Positions 8,680 through 17,517 of a stretch of DNA of 64,000 bases are shown piece by piece. Each line of letters starts with the position of its first letter. Position 1 is the stretch's first letter. The stretch is from assembly GCF_008017445.1 (NCBI RefSeq), contig NZ_VRSW01000001.1, positions 930,001 to 994,000 of the forward strand, written 5' to 3'. Under the pieces are notes generated by a model. The model worked only from the letters and a program-made list of their open reading frames with translations. It searched no databases and was not told where the DNA came from. The translations under genes and the position numbers were made by a program. The DNA is from Microbacterium mitrae (GTDB lineage Bacteria > Actinomycetota > Actinomycetes > Actinomycetales > Microbacteriaceae).

Positions 8680-11105
8680 AGCTTTTCGATCGGGGCGATC
8701 TTGATCAACAGCTTCTTAGCCCCGACGGCGTCAAAGCGCACGTGCGCAATGCGCTTGGCGCCCTCACCCGTCACCAGGTCGACGCGACCTTCGCCAAAGT
8801 CGTCATGACGGATGCGGTCGCCGGGCGCGAGTTCTAGGTCGCCGTTGTCGCGCACCTTCGACGGAATGCGATTCGGAAACTTCTCAAGCGAGGTGGTTTT
8901 CGGGCCGAATCCGCCCGAACGCCCGGGGGCGAGGGGCTGCACGCCGAACCCGCCGGAGGGGCGGCGCGCGTTGAGCGCGCGTGACTGGGTGCCACCACGG
9001 GAGTTAACGTCGCCGGGCGATTGCCGCCAGTCGATCAGCTCAGCGGGAATCTCCTGCAAGAACCGGCTCGGCATCGCGACAGACACCTCACCAAACTGTG
9101 CCCGGGTCATCGCGAGCGTGAGAAACAGGCGCTTACGGGCGCGGGTGACGCCAACATAGAACAGTCGACGCTCCTCCTGGGGCCCGCCCGGCTCCCCCGC
9201 AGAAATACGGTGCGGAATGAGATCTTCTTCAACACCCGTCACAAACACGGCGTCGAACTCCAGGCCCTTGGCCGTGTGCATGGTCATCAGCGACACGACG
9301 CCAGACTCATCGTCAAGGTCATCGGCGTCTGAGACCAGCGCAACCTCCGTGAGAAAGTCGCTCAGCGTGCCTTCGGGGTTGTTCCGGGCAAATTCGCGGG
9401 TGACCGCGACCAACTCGTCGAGGTTTTCGACGCGCGCCTCGTCTTGTGGGTCTTTGCTCATACGCAGCGCGTCGAGGTAGCCGCTCTTCTGCAGCAGCAC
9501 CTGCAGGCCGTCGGCGACAGCCGTCGGCGGCGGAACCTCGCCAGAGGGCGGAACCATGATGTTGGCTGCCTCGGTGAGAACCGCATCCAACTGGGCGATG
9601 GCGTTCTGGATCTTGGGGCCGAAGCCGAGGGACTCGGAATTCGCCAATGCATCACGGAAGGAAATGTTGTGCTCGGCCGCGTAGGTTGCGATGGTCGTCT
9701 CGCTGACATCGCCAATGCCGCGCTTCGGCTTGTTGAGAATGCGGCGAACCGACTGATCGTCGGCGGGATTTACCACGGCGACAAGGTAGGCCAACGCGTC
9801 TTTGATCTCGGCGCGATCGTAGAACTTGGTTCCGCCCATGATCTTGTATGGCAGCGCCGAGCGGATGAAGATTTCTTCTAGCGCGCGCGACTGTGAGTTG
9901 GTGCGATAGAACACCGCCATCTCGCTGTATGGCATGCCGCTGCGACGCAGAGTCTCGATTTCGTCAGCGACGAACTGTGCTTCGTCATGCTGCGAGTAGC
10001 CGGTGAAGCCAACGATCTTTTCGCCGTCGCCGCTGTCTGTCCACAGCTTCTTGTCTTTGCGGTCAAAGTTGTTGCGGATCACGGCGTTGGCCGCGCCCAA
10101 AATGTTTTGGGTGGAACGGTAGTTCTGCTCCAGCAGCACCACCTTGGCGCCCGGATAGTCGTGCTCAAACTCACTGATATTGCGAATATCGGCACCACGG
10201 AACGCGTAGATCGACTGATCGGAGTCGCCGACGACCGTGAGGGAGGCGCCCTCCAACTCGGGAGCCTGATCCGCCTCGAAGATCATCATGCCGCCAGCGG
10301 CATATGGCTCTGCGGCCCCGCCGACGACGGGCTTGGTGAGCTCACGGATGAGCGAGTACTGGGCGTGGTTGGTGTCTTGATACTCGTCGACAAGGATGTG
10401 ACGGAATCGGCGTCGGTACACGTCTGCGACATGAGGGAAGGCGCGAAACAGGTAGACGGTCTGCCCAATCAGGTCGTCAAAGTCGAACGCGTTGGCCTTC
10501 TGCAGCGAGCGCTGATAGTCGCGAAAAACGTCGGCGAACTTTCGCTCCACCGGATCATTCATGTTGGCGGAACGCACAAACGAGTCGGCATCTTCAAGCT
10601 CGTTCTTCAGTTTGGAGATGCGCGATTGCACCGCCGCTGGCGTCAGCCCATAAGCGTCAGCCTCATGCTCTTTGACCAGACGCTTGAGGAGCGCCCGCGA
10701 GTCACCCGAATCGTAGATCGTGAACGAGGACGTAAACCCAAACTGTTGCGCCTCACGTCGCAGAATGCGCACGCAGGCCGAGTGGAACGTCGAAATCCAC
10801 ATGCCCTTGGCGACGTCGCCAACGATGTGACCGACGCGCTCGCGCATTTCGGCTGCGGCCTTATTCGTGAAGGTAATGGCGAGAATCTGGCTCGGCCAGG
10901 CCTCGCGCGAGCGCAACAGTGACGCAATGCGATGCGTGAGCACGCGCGTCTTGCCGGAACCCGCACCGGCGACGATCAGCAGCGCCGGGCCGCGGTAGGT
11001 CACCGCCTCCGCTTGCGGTGCATTAAGCCCGTCAAGAAGCGGATCTCCGGCCGCAGAGGGCTCGGCGCCACGGCCGACGATGATGGGCTGCACAGAATCG
11101 GTCAT
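8676..11105 (-). CDS. pcrA: ATP-dependent DNA helicase PcrA/UvrD
   Basis: 809 residues, a superfamily 1A 3'-5' helicase acting in nucleotide excision and recombination-linked repair. Motif I is GAGSGKTRVLTHR near residue 46; motif Ia FTNKAAAEMRER; motif II DEYQDTNHAQY; motif III GDSDQSIYAFRGAD; motif IV LEQNYRST; motif V MTMHTAKGLEFDAVFV; motif VI YVGVTRARKRL. The last 60 residues (LAPGDRIRHDDFGEGRVDLVTG) form the Tudor-like domain through which PcrA contacts RNA polymerase. Start ATG at 11105 has GGAGAG upstream. Convergent with the MerR gene with overlapping stops. Confidence 0.95.
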   Translation of the reverse strand: MTDSVQPIIVGRGAEPSAAGDPLLDGLNAPQAEAVTYRGPALLIVAGAGSGKTRVLTHRIASLLRSREAWPSQILAITFTNKAAAEMRERVGHIVGDVAKGMWISTFHSACVRILRREAQQFGFTSSFTIYDSGDSRALLKRLVKEHEADAYGLTPAAVQSRISKLKNELEDADSFVRSANMNDPVERKFADVFRDYQRSLQKANAFDFDDLIGQTVYLFRAFPHVADVYRRRFRHILVDEYQDTNHAQYSLIRELTKPVVGGAAEPYAAGGMMIFEADQAPELEGASLTVVGDSDQSIYAFRGADIRNISEFEHDYPGAKVVLLEQNYRSTQNILGAANAVIRNNFDRKDKKLWTDSGDGEKIVGFTGYSQHDEAQFVADEIETLRRSGMPYSEMAVFYRTNSQSRALEEIFIRSALPYKIMGGTKFYDRAEIKDALAYLVAVVNPADDQSVRRILNKPKRGIGDVSETTIATYAAEHNISFRDALANSESLGFGPKIQNAIAQLDAVLTEAANIMVPPSGEVPPPTAVADGLQVLLQKSGYLDALRMSKDPQDEARVENLDELVAVTREFARNNPEGTLSDFLTEVALVSDADDLDDESGVVSLMTMHTAKGLEFDAVFVTGVEEDLIPHRISAGEPGGPQEERRLFYVGVTRARKRLFLTLAMTRAQFGEVSVAMPSRFLQEIPAELIDWRQSPGDVNSRGGTQSRALNARRPSGGFGVQPLAPGRSGGFGPKTTSLEKFPNRIPSKVRDNGDLELAPGDRIRHDDFGEGRVDLVTGEGAKRIAHVRFDAVGAKKLLIKIAPIEKL

Positions 11106-11136
11106 GATCTCTCCAGTTTAAGCCGGAGCACCGACA

Positions 11137-12078
11137 TCACCGCCGTGCGCGAGCAGACGAGAGCGAGCGCTGGCGGCGCGTGTAGAGGGTGAGGGCAAGT
11201 CCGGCCACAAACAGGGCGACTCCCACCGCCAAATTGATCCAGACCACCGACGGTTGGGCAACCACTTCGACGGCGTCATCTTGCCACTGGGCACCCAACC
11301 ACACCGGCCCCAACGCGCCCATAATCAGCGAAAGCAGGGCAATGGTTCCGCCCACTCCCGCCGTCACGGCACCCACGGCGCCGAGCGATCCGATTTGCGG
11401 CGCCATGGCGCCGCCCGCCGCAATAAATGCCCAGGCCAGCACCGCCAACATGATCGTCAGCACGATGAAACGCAGCCAGGGCGTGTCCCACAGCATCAGC
11501 CAGAAGGTTCCGGGCCCCGCGATTGCGACCCCGGCGAGCATGATGAGACTCCACACCACGGCCGTTCCGGAGATCGCCGTCACCACCGGCCACGAGGAGC
11601 GCGGCCACACCAACACGATGAGAATCAGCCCAAAAACAAACCACCCCGCGCTCGCGATGAGCGCGGGGAGAACAGAAAGAAACGACGCAATGATGAGGTG
11701 CGTTGCAATCAGCATTCCGGAGGGAACGATGACCAGCAGCCAGCGGTCAAATGCGAGCAAGCCAAGCATGGATTCGCGCGCACGCCATGGGCGTGAGAAC
11801 GACAGCCAGGTCGCGCGTGCCGCAGCCGCGCCGGGGCGACGAACCAGGCTCGTGCGGGCCGCAAGGATTCCGATGCCCAGCCAGATAACGCCCAGCGCGA
11901 AGAGGCCACGAGCAAGCCAGGCCATCAGTTCTTCGCGGTCGGCACGCTCGGGCACCAGAACAGCGTCTGGATTCACCCGTAGCAGTGCCTCGCTGAGCAC
12001 CACCGCGATGGCCGCCAACACCGCCAACGCCAACGCGATGAGAACTGCTCGTCGTCCGCGTCGATCGGCCAGTGTCAT
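11137..12078 (-). CDS. Polytopic membrane protein of unknown function
   Basis: 313 residues with about eight predicted membrane helices spread from residue 15 to 305, and a short basic C-terminus. No transporter or enzyme motif is recognisable. The TTG at 12084 is possible, but the ATG at 12078 lies six bases after TAAGAT, the pattern of a leaderless start, so it is preferred. A 300-codon open frame on the other strand is an antisense artefact of GC-rich third positions. Gene lies between pcrA and a two-component system on the same strand. Confidence 0.6.
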   Translation of the reverse strand: MTLADRRGRRAVLIALALAVLAAIAVVLSEALLRVNPDAVLVPERADREELMAWLARGLFALGVIWLGIGILAARTSLVRRPGAAAARATWLSFSRPWRARESMLGLLAFDRWLLVIVPSGMLIATHLIIASFLSVLPALIASAGWFVFGLILIVLVWPRSSWPVVTAISGTAVVWSLIMLAGVAIAGPGTFWLMLWDTPWLRFIVLTIMLAVLAWAFIAAGGAMAPQIGSLGAVGAVTAGVGGTIALLSLIMGALGPVWLGAQWQDDAVEVVAQPSVVWINLAVGVALFVAGLALTLYTRRQRSLSSARARR

Positions 12079-12133
12079 GACCAAATCTTAGCGAGGTTGC
12101 GGCTGGTCAAATGCCACGAGCATCACCACCGCC

Positions 12134-12799
12134 TCAGAGCAGGCGGCGTGCCGAGGCCCAAGCCGTGAGTTCGTGGCGCGAGGAGAGTTGCAATTTGCGC
12201 AGCACCGCAGACACATGGGTCTCGACGGTCTTGACCGAAATGAAAAGGTCGGCGGCGACCTCTTTGTAGGAGTAGCCGCGGGCAATCAGGCGCATCACCT
12301 CCTGCTCGCGAGCGGAGAGGCGGTCAAGCTCATCGGGCCGAGCCGCAATCTCACCGGTGACCGCACCGAAGGCATCGAGCACGAAGCCGGCCAGCCGCGG
12401 AGAAAACACCGCATCTCCGGCGGCAACGGCGCGAACGCCCGCGCTCACTTCGGCCCCCGACGCACCCTTGGTGATGTAGCCCCGCGCTCCGGCACGAATC
12501 ACACGCACCACGTCTTCTGCCGCGTCGGAGACGCTCAGCGCGAGGTAGCGGGTGTCTGGGGCAAGCGGCAGCGCCTCGCGCAATACGGCTTCGCCGCCGG
12601 AACCAAATTCGCCGTCGGCGCCGGGAAGGTGCACGTCAAGAAGCACCACGTCTGGCTTGGTTTCGGCGATCATGGCGACGGCGCTTGGCACGTCGGCTGC
12701 TTCTCCAACAACATCGACGGTGTCATCGAGGTCGGCGCGCAGACCCGAGCGGAAGATCGAGTGGTCATCAATAATCACAATGCGCAGTGGCGTCGTCAT
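12134..12799 (-). CDS. NarL/LuxR family response regulator
   Basis: 221 residues. Receiver domain 1-125 with the acidic pair in IIDDHSIFRSGLRADL, the phospho-acceptor Asp in VVLLDVHLPGADGE and the switch Lys in GYITKGASGAEV. The C-terminal LuxR-type HTH (155-215) reads LSAREQEVMRLIARGYSYKEVAADLF then VKTVETHVSAVLRKLQ. The kinase gene upstream overlaps the start by four bases, so the pair is co-translated. Likely targets include the adjacent divergent PspC-domain gene (inference). Confidence 0.93.
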   Translation of the reverse strand: MTTPLRIVIIDDHSIFRSGLRADLDDTVDVVGEAADVPSAVAMIAETKPDVVLLDVHLPGADGEFGSGGEAVLREALPLAPDTRYLALSVSDAAEDVVRVIRAGARGYITKGASGAEVSAGVRAVAAGDAVFSPRLAGFVLDAFGAVTGEIAARPDELDRLSAREQEVMRLIARGYSYKEVAADLFISVKTVETHVSAVLRKLQLSSRHELTAWASARRLL

Positions 12800-14025
12800 G
12801 ACATCTCCTGGCTTCGTTGGGTGGCTCGCGCATAGTCAAGCTTGAGGTGAATTTCGGTGCCGGTTTCGCGGCGAACGATGCGGGCATCGCCGCCGGCGCG
12901 GCGCATGCGACCGATGATCGATTGCCGCACGCCGAGACGGTCGCTCGGCACGGCCGCGAGATCGAACCCGCCACCGCGATCGCGCACGAAAACGTCTACG
13001 GCGCGTTCGCTGCCCTCGATGTAGACCGAGATCGGGCCGGGTGCATGGCGTGCGGCGTTCAGAATCGCCTCCCGGGCGGCAGCGGCAACCTCACCGCTGG
13101 CACGCTCGGTTGAGGCTCCGGCGGCAACCACATCAATGACCACAGGATAGTCAAGCTCGAGCGCCGCGGCGTAGTCGCGCAGGTCGGTGGGCAGGTCGCT
13201 ATCGGCCGGATCGTCACCGTCATAAAGCCAACTGCGCAATTCTCGCTCCTGCGCGCGAGCAAGTCGGGCGGCCTCGCTTGAGGCGCCAGCACGGTTTTGA
13301 ATGAGGGCCAGCGTTTGCAGCACGGAGTCGTGCAGGTGCGCGGCCATTTCGCTACGTTGCTCTTCGCGGATGCGACGAATGCGCTCATGGGTGGCACCGC
13401 GAAGCGAGATCACCAGGGCGGGCGCGTAGACCGCCGCGAGCGCGATCACCGCACACAGCGCGGTGATGAATACCAGCACGCTCGATCCGCGCACCGCAAA
13501 ATCAAAGCCGTACATCACGATCAGCAAGCCGTACATCACGATCAGTGCGAGCAAAATGCCGGTGGCGCTAGCGCGCACAGCCACGACGTGACGCGGGCCG
13601 CGCAACGGATCCTGCACATCCAAGAACCCGGCCCAGAGTCCCGCGATCACGCACGACACCTGCGCGATGGCGGTCAGCGCGACCCATTCGGGAGACCCGG
13701 CGTACGTCAGTCCCGAGGTTCCCATGATCATCCCCCACCCCGCGAACAGTGTCGCGACGCAGGCGATGCCAATGCTGATCCAGGCGACAGGCGCCGACCG
13801 AGTGGGAACGGCGTCGCTGGGCTCGTCTGCGAGCGGAACAAAGATCCACAACCACAGATACAGCAGAATTCCCGCGCCCAACATGAGAGATGTGAGGGCA
13901 AACAGCAACCGCACGACCGCGACGCTCCAACCCAGGTGGGCGGCGAGCCCTGCAGACACACCCGTCGCCATGCTCGCGCGCGGGCGCCGCAACGGAACGC
14001 GCGGTGCGAGCGGGAGGGATGTCAT
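12796..14025 (-). CDS. PspC-domain sensor histidine kinase
   Basis: 409 residues from the ATG at 14025; the frame runs on upstream to 14202 but only the shorter form begins directly before the PspC domain. Residues 15-75 are PspC (VPLRRPRASMATGVSAGLAAHLGWSVAVVRLLF), followed by five or six membrane helices to about residue 230, then HisKA_3 with EMAAHLHDSVLQTLALI (phospho-His) and a HATPase domain with the N box EAILNAARHA and G box DRGGGFDL. PspC-type kinases of Actinomycetota sense cell-envelope stress. Adjacent to its response regulator and divergent from a second PspC gene. Confidence 0.88.
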   Translation of the reverse strand: MTSLPLAPRVPLRRPRASMATGVSAGLAAHLGWSVAVVRLLFALTSLMLGAGILLYLWLWIFVPLADEPSDAVPTRSAPVAWISIGIACVATLFAGWGMIMGTSGLTYAGSPEWVALTAIAQVSCVIAGLWAGFLDVQDPLRGPRHVVAVRASATGILLALIVMYGLLIVMYGFDFAVRGSSVLVFITALCAVIALAAVYAPALVISLRGATHERIRRIREEQRSEMAAHLHDSVLQTLALIQNRAGASSEAARLARAQERELRSWLYDGDDPADSDLPTDLRDYAAALELDYPVVIDVVAAGASTERASGEVAAAAREAILNAARHAPGPISVYIEGSERAVDVFVRDRGGGFDLAAVPSDRLGVRQSIIGRMRRAGGDARIVRRETGTEIHLKLDYARATQRSQEMS

Positions 14026-14114
14026 AACCCAAGTCAAGCACCCCGCCGCGGTCGGATCGACGAAGTTCTCCGAATCCAGGGATGCGTCAGGGGGTTCCCC
14101 CATAGCGACGACAT

Positions 14115-14124
14115 TCACCGGTGA
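14115..14124. promoter_or_regulatory. Palindrome TCACCGGTGA between divergent PspC genes
   Basis: A perfect ten-base palindrome lies 15 bases before the ATG of the PspC-domain gene, in the only regulatory space shared with the divergent sensor kinase. It is a candidate response-regulator half-site pair; a short palindrome like this can also arise by chance. Confidence 0.3.
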
Positions 14125-14138
14125 CGCACAGTAAATAC

Positions 14139-15836
14139 ATGACAACGCCAACCGACCGCCCCGCGGCCGAGCCAACGCGAGATGCGATAGCCGCAAGCTC
14201 ACCGGTTCCGATGCCTGCGCCAGCGCCGCCAGAGAGCGCGTTTTTCGGCTGGATTCGTGACGCCGGCATCGTCCGCACCCGCGGCTGGTTTGGCGGCGTC
14301 GCGGCCGGCATCGCCGGTCGCACCGGCATTGACGTTGCCCTCATTCGCGGCATCTTCGTCGTGATTACGCTGTTGGGCTTTCCCGCCGTGCTGCTGTACG
14401 CGATCCTGTGGCTCGTGCTGCCAGATGAAAGCGGCGCAATTCCACTGCAGCTGCTGTGCCGTGGCCGCTTTCAGCCGCAAATGATCGGCATTCTGGCGAC
14501 CTTCTTGTTTGCCCTCATTCCGTTCAACACGCTCGCCGCTCGCGCCTGGCAGGCTCTCACGCAACCGGCGATCTTCGTCTCCGATTCCGGTGGCACGACC
14601 TACTATTCCGGCACCGCGTACGACGTGGGCTTTTCGTACGCGCCCTGGGGGCCGACGATGCTCGCGATTGGCGCCGTCGTACTTGCGCTCATCGCGGCCG
14701 TTCTCATCGTCGCTGCCGCGCGCCGCCGACGGGGAACACGCGACGCCGCCGCGGTTGGCACGACCGCAATGGTTAACGCTGGCTCCGCGGACGGTGTCTC
14801 GATGCCCGCCGCTTTAGCACCCAGCGTCGCCGGCATGAGTGCGACGCCCGGATCTGCTATCGGCTCCGACGCGGAACCATGGGTTGCGACGTCCGCTGGC
14901 GGTGCAGAACCGCAGGCCGACGCTCGCGACGCAGGTGCCACCGCGCCAACCGACCCCGATGAGTTCGCCCAGTGGCGAGAGCAGCACGCTCAGGCCCAGC
15001 GCGATCGCGAGGCTTTCTTGGTCTCACAGCAAGACGACGCGTCAGCAAAGCAGCGGGCCGAGCGGGAGAACGCCGATCAGCGTGGTGCCTTCCTCAGGCA
15101 GTTGAGCGCCCGACGGGCCGAGCGTCGCGCCACCAATCCCCGCGCCAGCGTGGGCTACAACCTCGGAATCATCGGCCTTGCCGCCGTCGTTGCCTGCGTG
15201 GTGATTCTCACCTGGATGCCACACGGCTTCGCCGAATCGCTGGCATTGGGCGCTTTCAGCGGTGGCGTCGTACTCGGATTGGGCATGGTGCTGGCCGGCG
15301 CCATGCGGCGCCGTAGCGGCTTTCTAGCCCTCGCAACGGTGGCAGCCCTTGCCGTTGGTGGCGCTTCCGTCGTCGGTACACGGCCGGGAGATGTGGTGTG
15401 GGATGGCGCGAGTGTGTTCGCCGGAACCATGCCCGAGGTCAACCAGCCGTTTGGCGCGCTCACGGTCTATGCGAGCCCCTCCGAGCCACGCCAAACTCCG
15501 CTGAACATCAACAAAGGCGAGGGTTACACCGTCATCTTCGTGGAGGCCGGCATCGACCTTGAGTTTGAAGCCGCCCTCAGCCCCGGCTCCCATGTCAGCG
15601 TGTCTATTGAGAAGGCGACGGGCGAGTACGGCGGCCAAGACATTGCCCCCACCGCGCGCGATGGCGTGGAGATGTATGCGGTCGACATCGACACCTACCG
15701 TGAAGACCTTCCCTCTTCGACTCAGAAAATCACCCTCGAGCAGACCAACGGCTGGGTAGAAATCGTGGTGCTTCCCGACTGGAGCAACGGTGATGTTTCC
15801 ACCCATATCGATCCGAAGATCACGGTGAAGAAATGA
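14139..15836 (+). CDS. PspC-domain membrane protein with C-terminal DUF4097-like region
   Basis: 565 residues. A Pro/Ala-rich N-terminus leads to PspC at residues 35-95 (GIVRTRGWFGGVAAGIAGRTGIDVALIRGIFVV split over two motifs). Further helices lie near 115-135 and 175-200, then a charged, disordered Gln/Asp/Arg segment (260-330), two helices (345-400) and an extracytoplasmic beta-rich tail. The pattern, PspC protein beside a PspC kinase and LuxR regulator, matches envelope-stress modules of Actinomycetota. Start ATG 14139 is preferred over the GTG at 14121, which adds six residues; neither has a strong ribosome site. Next gene overlaps or abuts its stop. Confidence 0.75.
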   Translation: MTTPTDRPAAEPTRDAIAASSPVPMPAPAPPESAFFGWIRDAGIVRTRGWFGGVAAGIAGRTGIDVALIRGIFVVITLLGFPAVLLYAILWLVLPDESGAIPLQLLCRGRFQPQMIGILATFLFALIPFNTLAARAWQALTQPAIFVSDSGGTTYYSGTAYDVGFSYAPWGPTMLAIGAVVLALIAAVLIVAAARRRRGTRDAAAVGTTAMVNAGSADGVSMPAALAPSVAGMSATPGSAIGSDAEPWVATSAGGAEPQADARDAGATAPTDPDEFAQWREQHAQAQRDREAFLVSQQDDASAKQRAERENADQRGAFLRQLSARRAERRATNPRASVGYNLGIIGLAAVVACVVILTWMPHGFAESLALGAFSGGVVLGLGMVLAGAMRRRSGFLALATVAALAVGGASVVGTRPGDVVWDGASVFAGTMPEVNQPFGALTVYASPSEPRQTPLNINKGEGYTVIFVEAGIDLEFEAALSPGSHVSVSIEKATGEYGGQDIAPTARDGVEMYAVDIDTYREDLPSSTQKITLEQTNGWVEIVVLPDWSNGDVSTHIDPKITVKK

Positions 15837-15847
15837 AGGACGACGAC

Positions 15848-16267
15848 ATGACGAACGAGGCCGCCATCCCCGCCGCACCTGAACTCACCCTCGACGCCGC
15901 CCCGACCGAGGCGCTAATGCCTGACGCGAGCGAAATGCCTGCACCTGAGGAGACCAGCGAGAAGGCGGCGACAGCGCTCGCTTCGTCAGCTGCGCATGCC
16001 CTGGTTCCGCTCGGGGTGGCGGAACCACGCACGCGCTGGGCGGGGATCATCTGGGGTCTGTTGCTCGCTGCGATCGCTGGCGGCGGCTTGATGTTTGTGC
16101 TCACGAACGGCTCAGCGAACCTGACGTCGTGGGTCATGACGTTCACCCCGTTTACGCTCGGCATCTACGCCGTGCTTGTGCTTGCCGCCCTCGCCGTCGT
16201 GACGGCGTTGGTGGCACTGGTAAGACACGCGCAGAAGACTTTCGCTGCGCGCCGGGCTCGCCTCTAG
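15848..16267 (+). CDS. Small two-TM membrane protein downstream of PspC gene
   Basis: 139 residues from the ATG at 15848, which has AAGGA seven bases upstream; an ATG at 15833 would overlap the previous stop and add five residues. An acidic, Ala-rich disordered N-terminus of about 55 residues precedes two membrane helices (WAGIIWGLLLAAIAGGGLMFV and a second at 100-125) and a basic C-terminal tail. No family recognised. It closes the PspC operon, ahead of a strong terminator. Confidence 0.65.
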   Translation: MTNEAAIPAAPELTLDAAPTEALMPDASEMPAPEETSEKAATALASSAAHALVPLGVAEPRTRWAGIIWGLLLAAIAGGGLMFVLTNGSANLTSWVMTFTPFTLGIYAVLVLAALAVVTALVALVRHAQKTFAARRARL

Positions 16268-16276
16268 CGAGCCGCA

Positions 16277-16312
16277 AGCGGGGGTGCGTTCGGGACCGCA
16301 CCCCCGCTTTTC
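16277..16312 (+). terminator. Intrinsic terminator of the PspC operon
   Basis: AGCGGGGGTGCG at 16277-16288 pairs perfectly with CGCACCCCCGCT at 16297-16308 around an eight-base loop and is followed by TTTTCT. Confidence 0.9.
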
Positions 16313-16370
16313 TCTGCCCGCCGACGGGCGCGCTGTTGATACCAGGCGCTAGCGGGTGCGGCGACGGACG

Positions 16371-17384
16371 TTAGCGGGCGCGGAAGAAGTTGACGCCAAG
16401 GTCGGCGTGGTCGACGAACACGCCATCGACACCGGAGTCACGGATAATGGCCCACTCGTCTTCGTAGTGGCCATACGCGCTCTTGTCTGACGAGGAGCGA
16501 AACTGTCGAATCAAGAACTGATTTTCTGGCCGCACCGTCCAGGTGAACACGCGCAAGCCCCGCTCGTGCGCATCGGCGACGACCGACGACGGCCCGGCGG
16601 AGCGCCCCAACCGATCGGGGGCGAGAATCACGCGTTTGTCCACGCTGATGCCGTCTACCTCGGCGGCCAATCGGTCAAGGCCTCGCGGGCTGAACTGCGC
16701 GGCATAGCCAATGGCGCGCTCGCCCTGCCTGGCGACCAGGTCAAACGCGGTGCCCTTACTCTCCAACAGGTAGATGTAGCTGGCCTTGATGCCGGAATCA
16801 CGCAGCTGCATGAGCACGGTTTGCTCAAAGCTCTCGATCCAAATGGGGAGCTTGCCCTGATCCCATCCGGCGGCGCGCAGCTCGGCCGGCAGCAGGTCAG
16901 CGTGGGCGAGACCGATCGATTCGAAGTAGGTGGCGTGTTTGATCTCCAGCACCACACCGATGCGTCGCCCCTGTTCGAGCGAGGCGCGTTCCACAATCTC
17001 GAGCAGATCGCTCAGCCGCAGAATGCCCTGCTGGCCGTCAAACGTGGCACTGTTCGGCCGAATCTTGGGCAACCGCTCCCGCGAGCGCAGCGTCGCCAGC
17101 TCATCCCACGTGAAATCCTCGGTAAACCAGCCGGTGAGATCGATGCCATCGATCTTCTTGGTGGTCTTGCGATCAGCGAACTCCGGGTGAAACGCAACAT
17201 CCGTGGTTCCGGAAATCTCGTTCTCATGCCGCACCACGATGACGCCGTCTTTTGTCATCACCAGATCGGGCTCAACCGCGTCCACACCCATCGCGAGAGC
17301 GAGGTCATACGAGGAGCGTGTGTGCTCTGGACGATAGCCGGGGGCACCCCGATGACCGATGACGAGCGGGGTGGGGCGAGGCAC
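16371..17384 (-). CDS. Glycerophosphodiester phosphodiesterase
   Basis: 337 residues, a GDPD TIM-barrel enzyme that hydrolyses glycerophosphodiesters to glycerol-3-phosphate and an alcohol. The signature catalytic strings are present: VIGHRGAPGYRPEHT at the N-terminus, AVEPDLVMTKDGVIVVRHE around residues 40-55, and the late strands VFTWTVRP and DGVFVDHADLG. No signal peptide is visible, so it is likely cytoplasmic, unlike secreted GlpQ. The GTG at 17384 follows TATGCT by exactly six bases, suggesting a leaderless transcript divergent from the Bax-inhibitor gene. Confidence 0.92.
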   Translation of the reverse strand: MPRPTPLVIGHRGAPGYRPEHTRSSYDLALAMGVDAVEPDLVMTKDGVIVVRHENEISGTTDVAFHPEFADRKTTKKIDGIDLTGWFTEDFTWDELATLRSRERLPKIRPNSATFDGQQGILRLSDLLEIVERASLEQGRRIGVVLEIKHATYFESIGLAHADLLPAELRAAGWDQGKLPIWIESFEQTVLMQLRDSGIKASYIYLLESKGTAFDLVARQGERAIGYAAQFSPRGLDRLAAEVDGISVDKRVILAPDRLGRSAGPSSVVADAHERGLRVFTWTVRPENQFLIRQFRSSSDKSAYGHYEDEWAIIRDSGVDGVFVDHADLGVNFFRAR

Positions 17385-17517
17385 CCGTGAAGCATAGTCG
17401 CTGAGAGCGAACGAATACCGAGAAGTTGCTTAGATCACGCGAAATCACGCGGTTCGACTACTAGTCTGTTGGAAACAGCAAATGCTGTGCAGCATAGTTA
17501 CGGAGCGTGAGTCACAC

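Noticed and set aside
11189..12091. 300-codon open frame on the plus strand
   Set aside because: Antisense to the membrane protein; Ser/Thr/Arg/Pro-rich with no domains. It arises from GC-rich third positions, and the minus-strand product has regular membrane helices.
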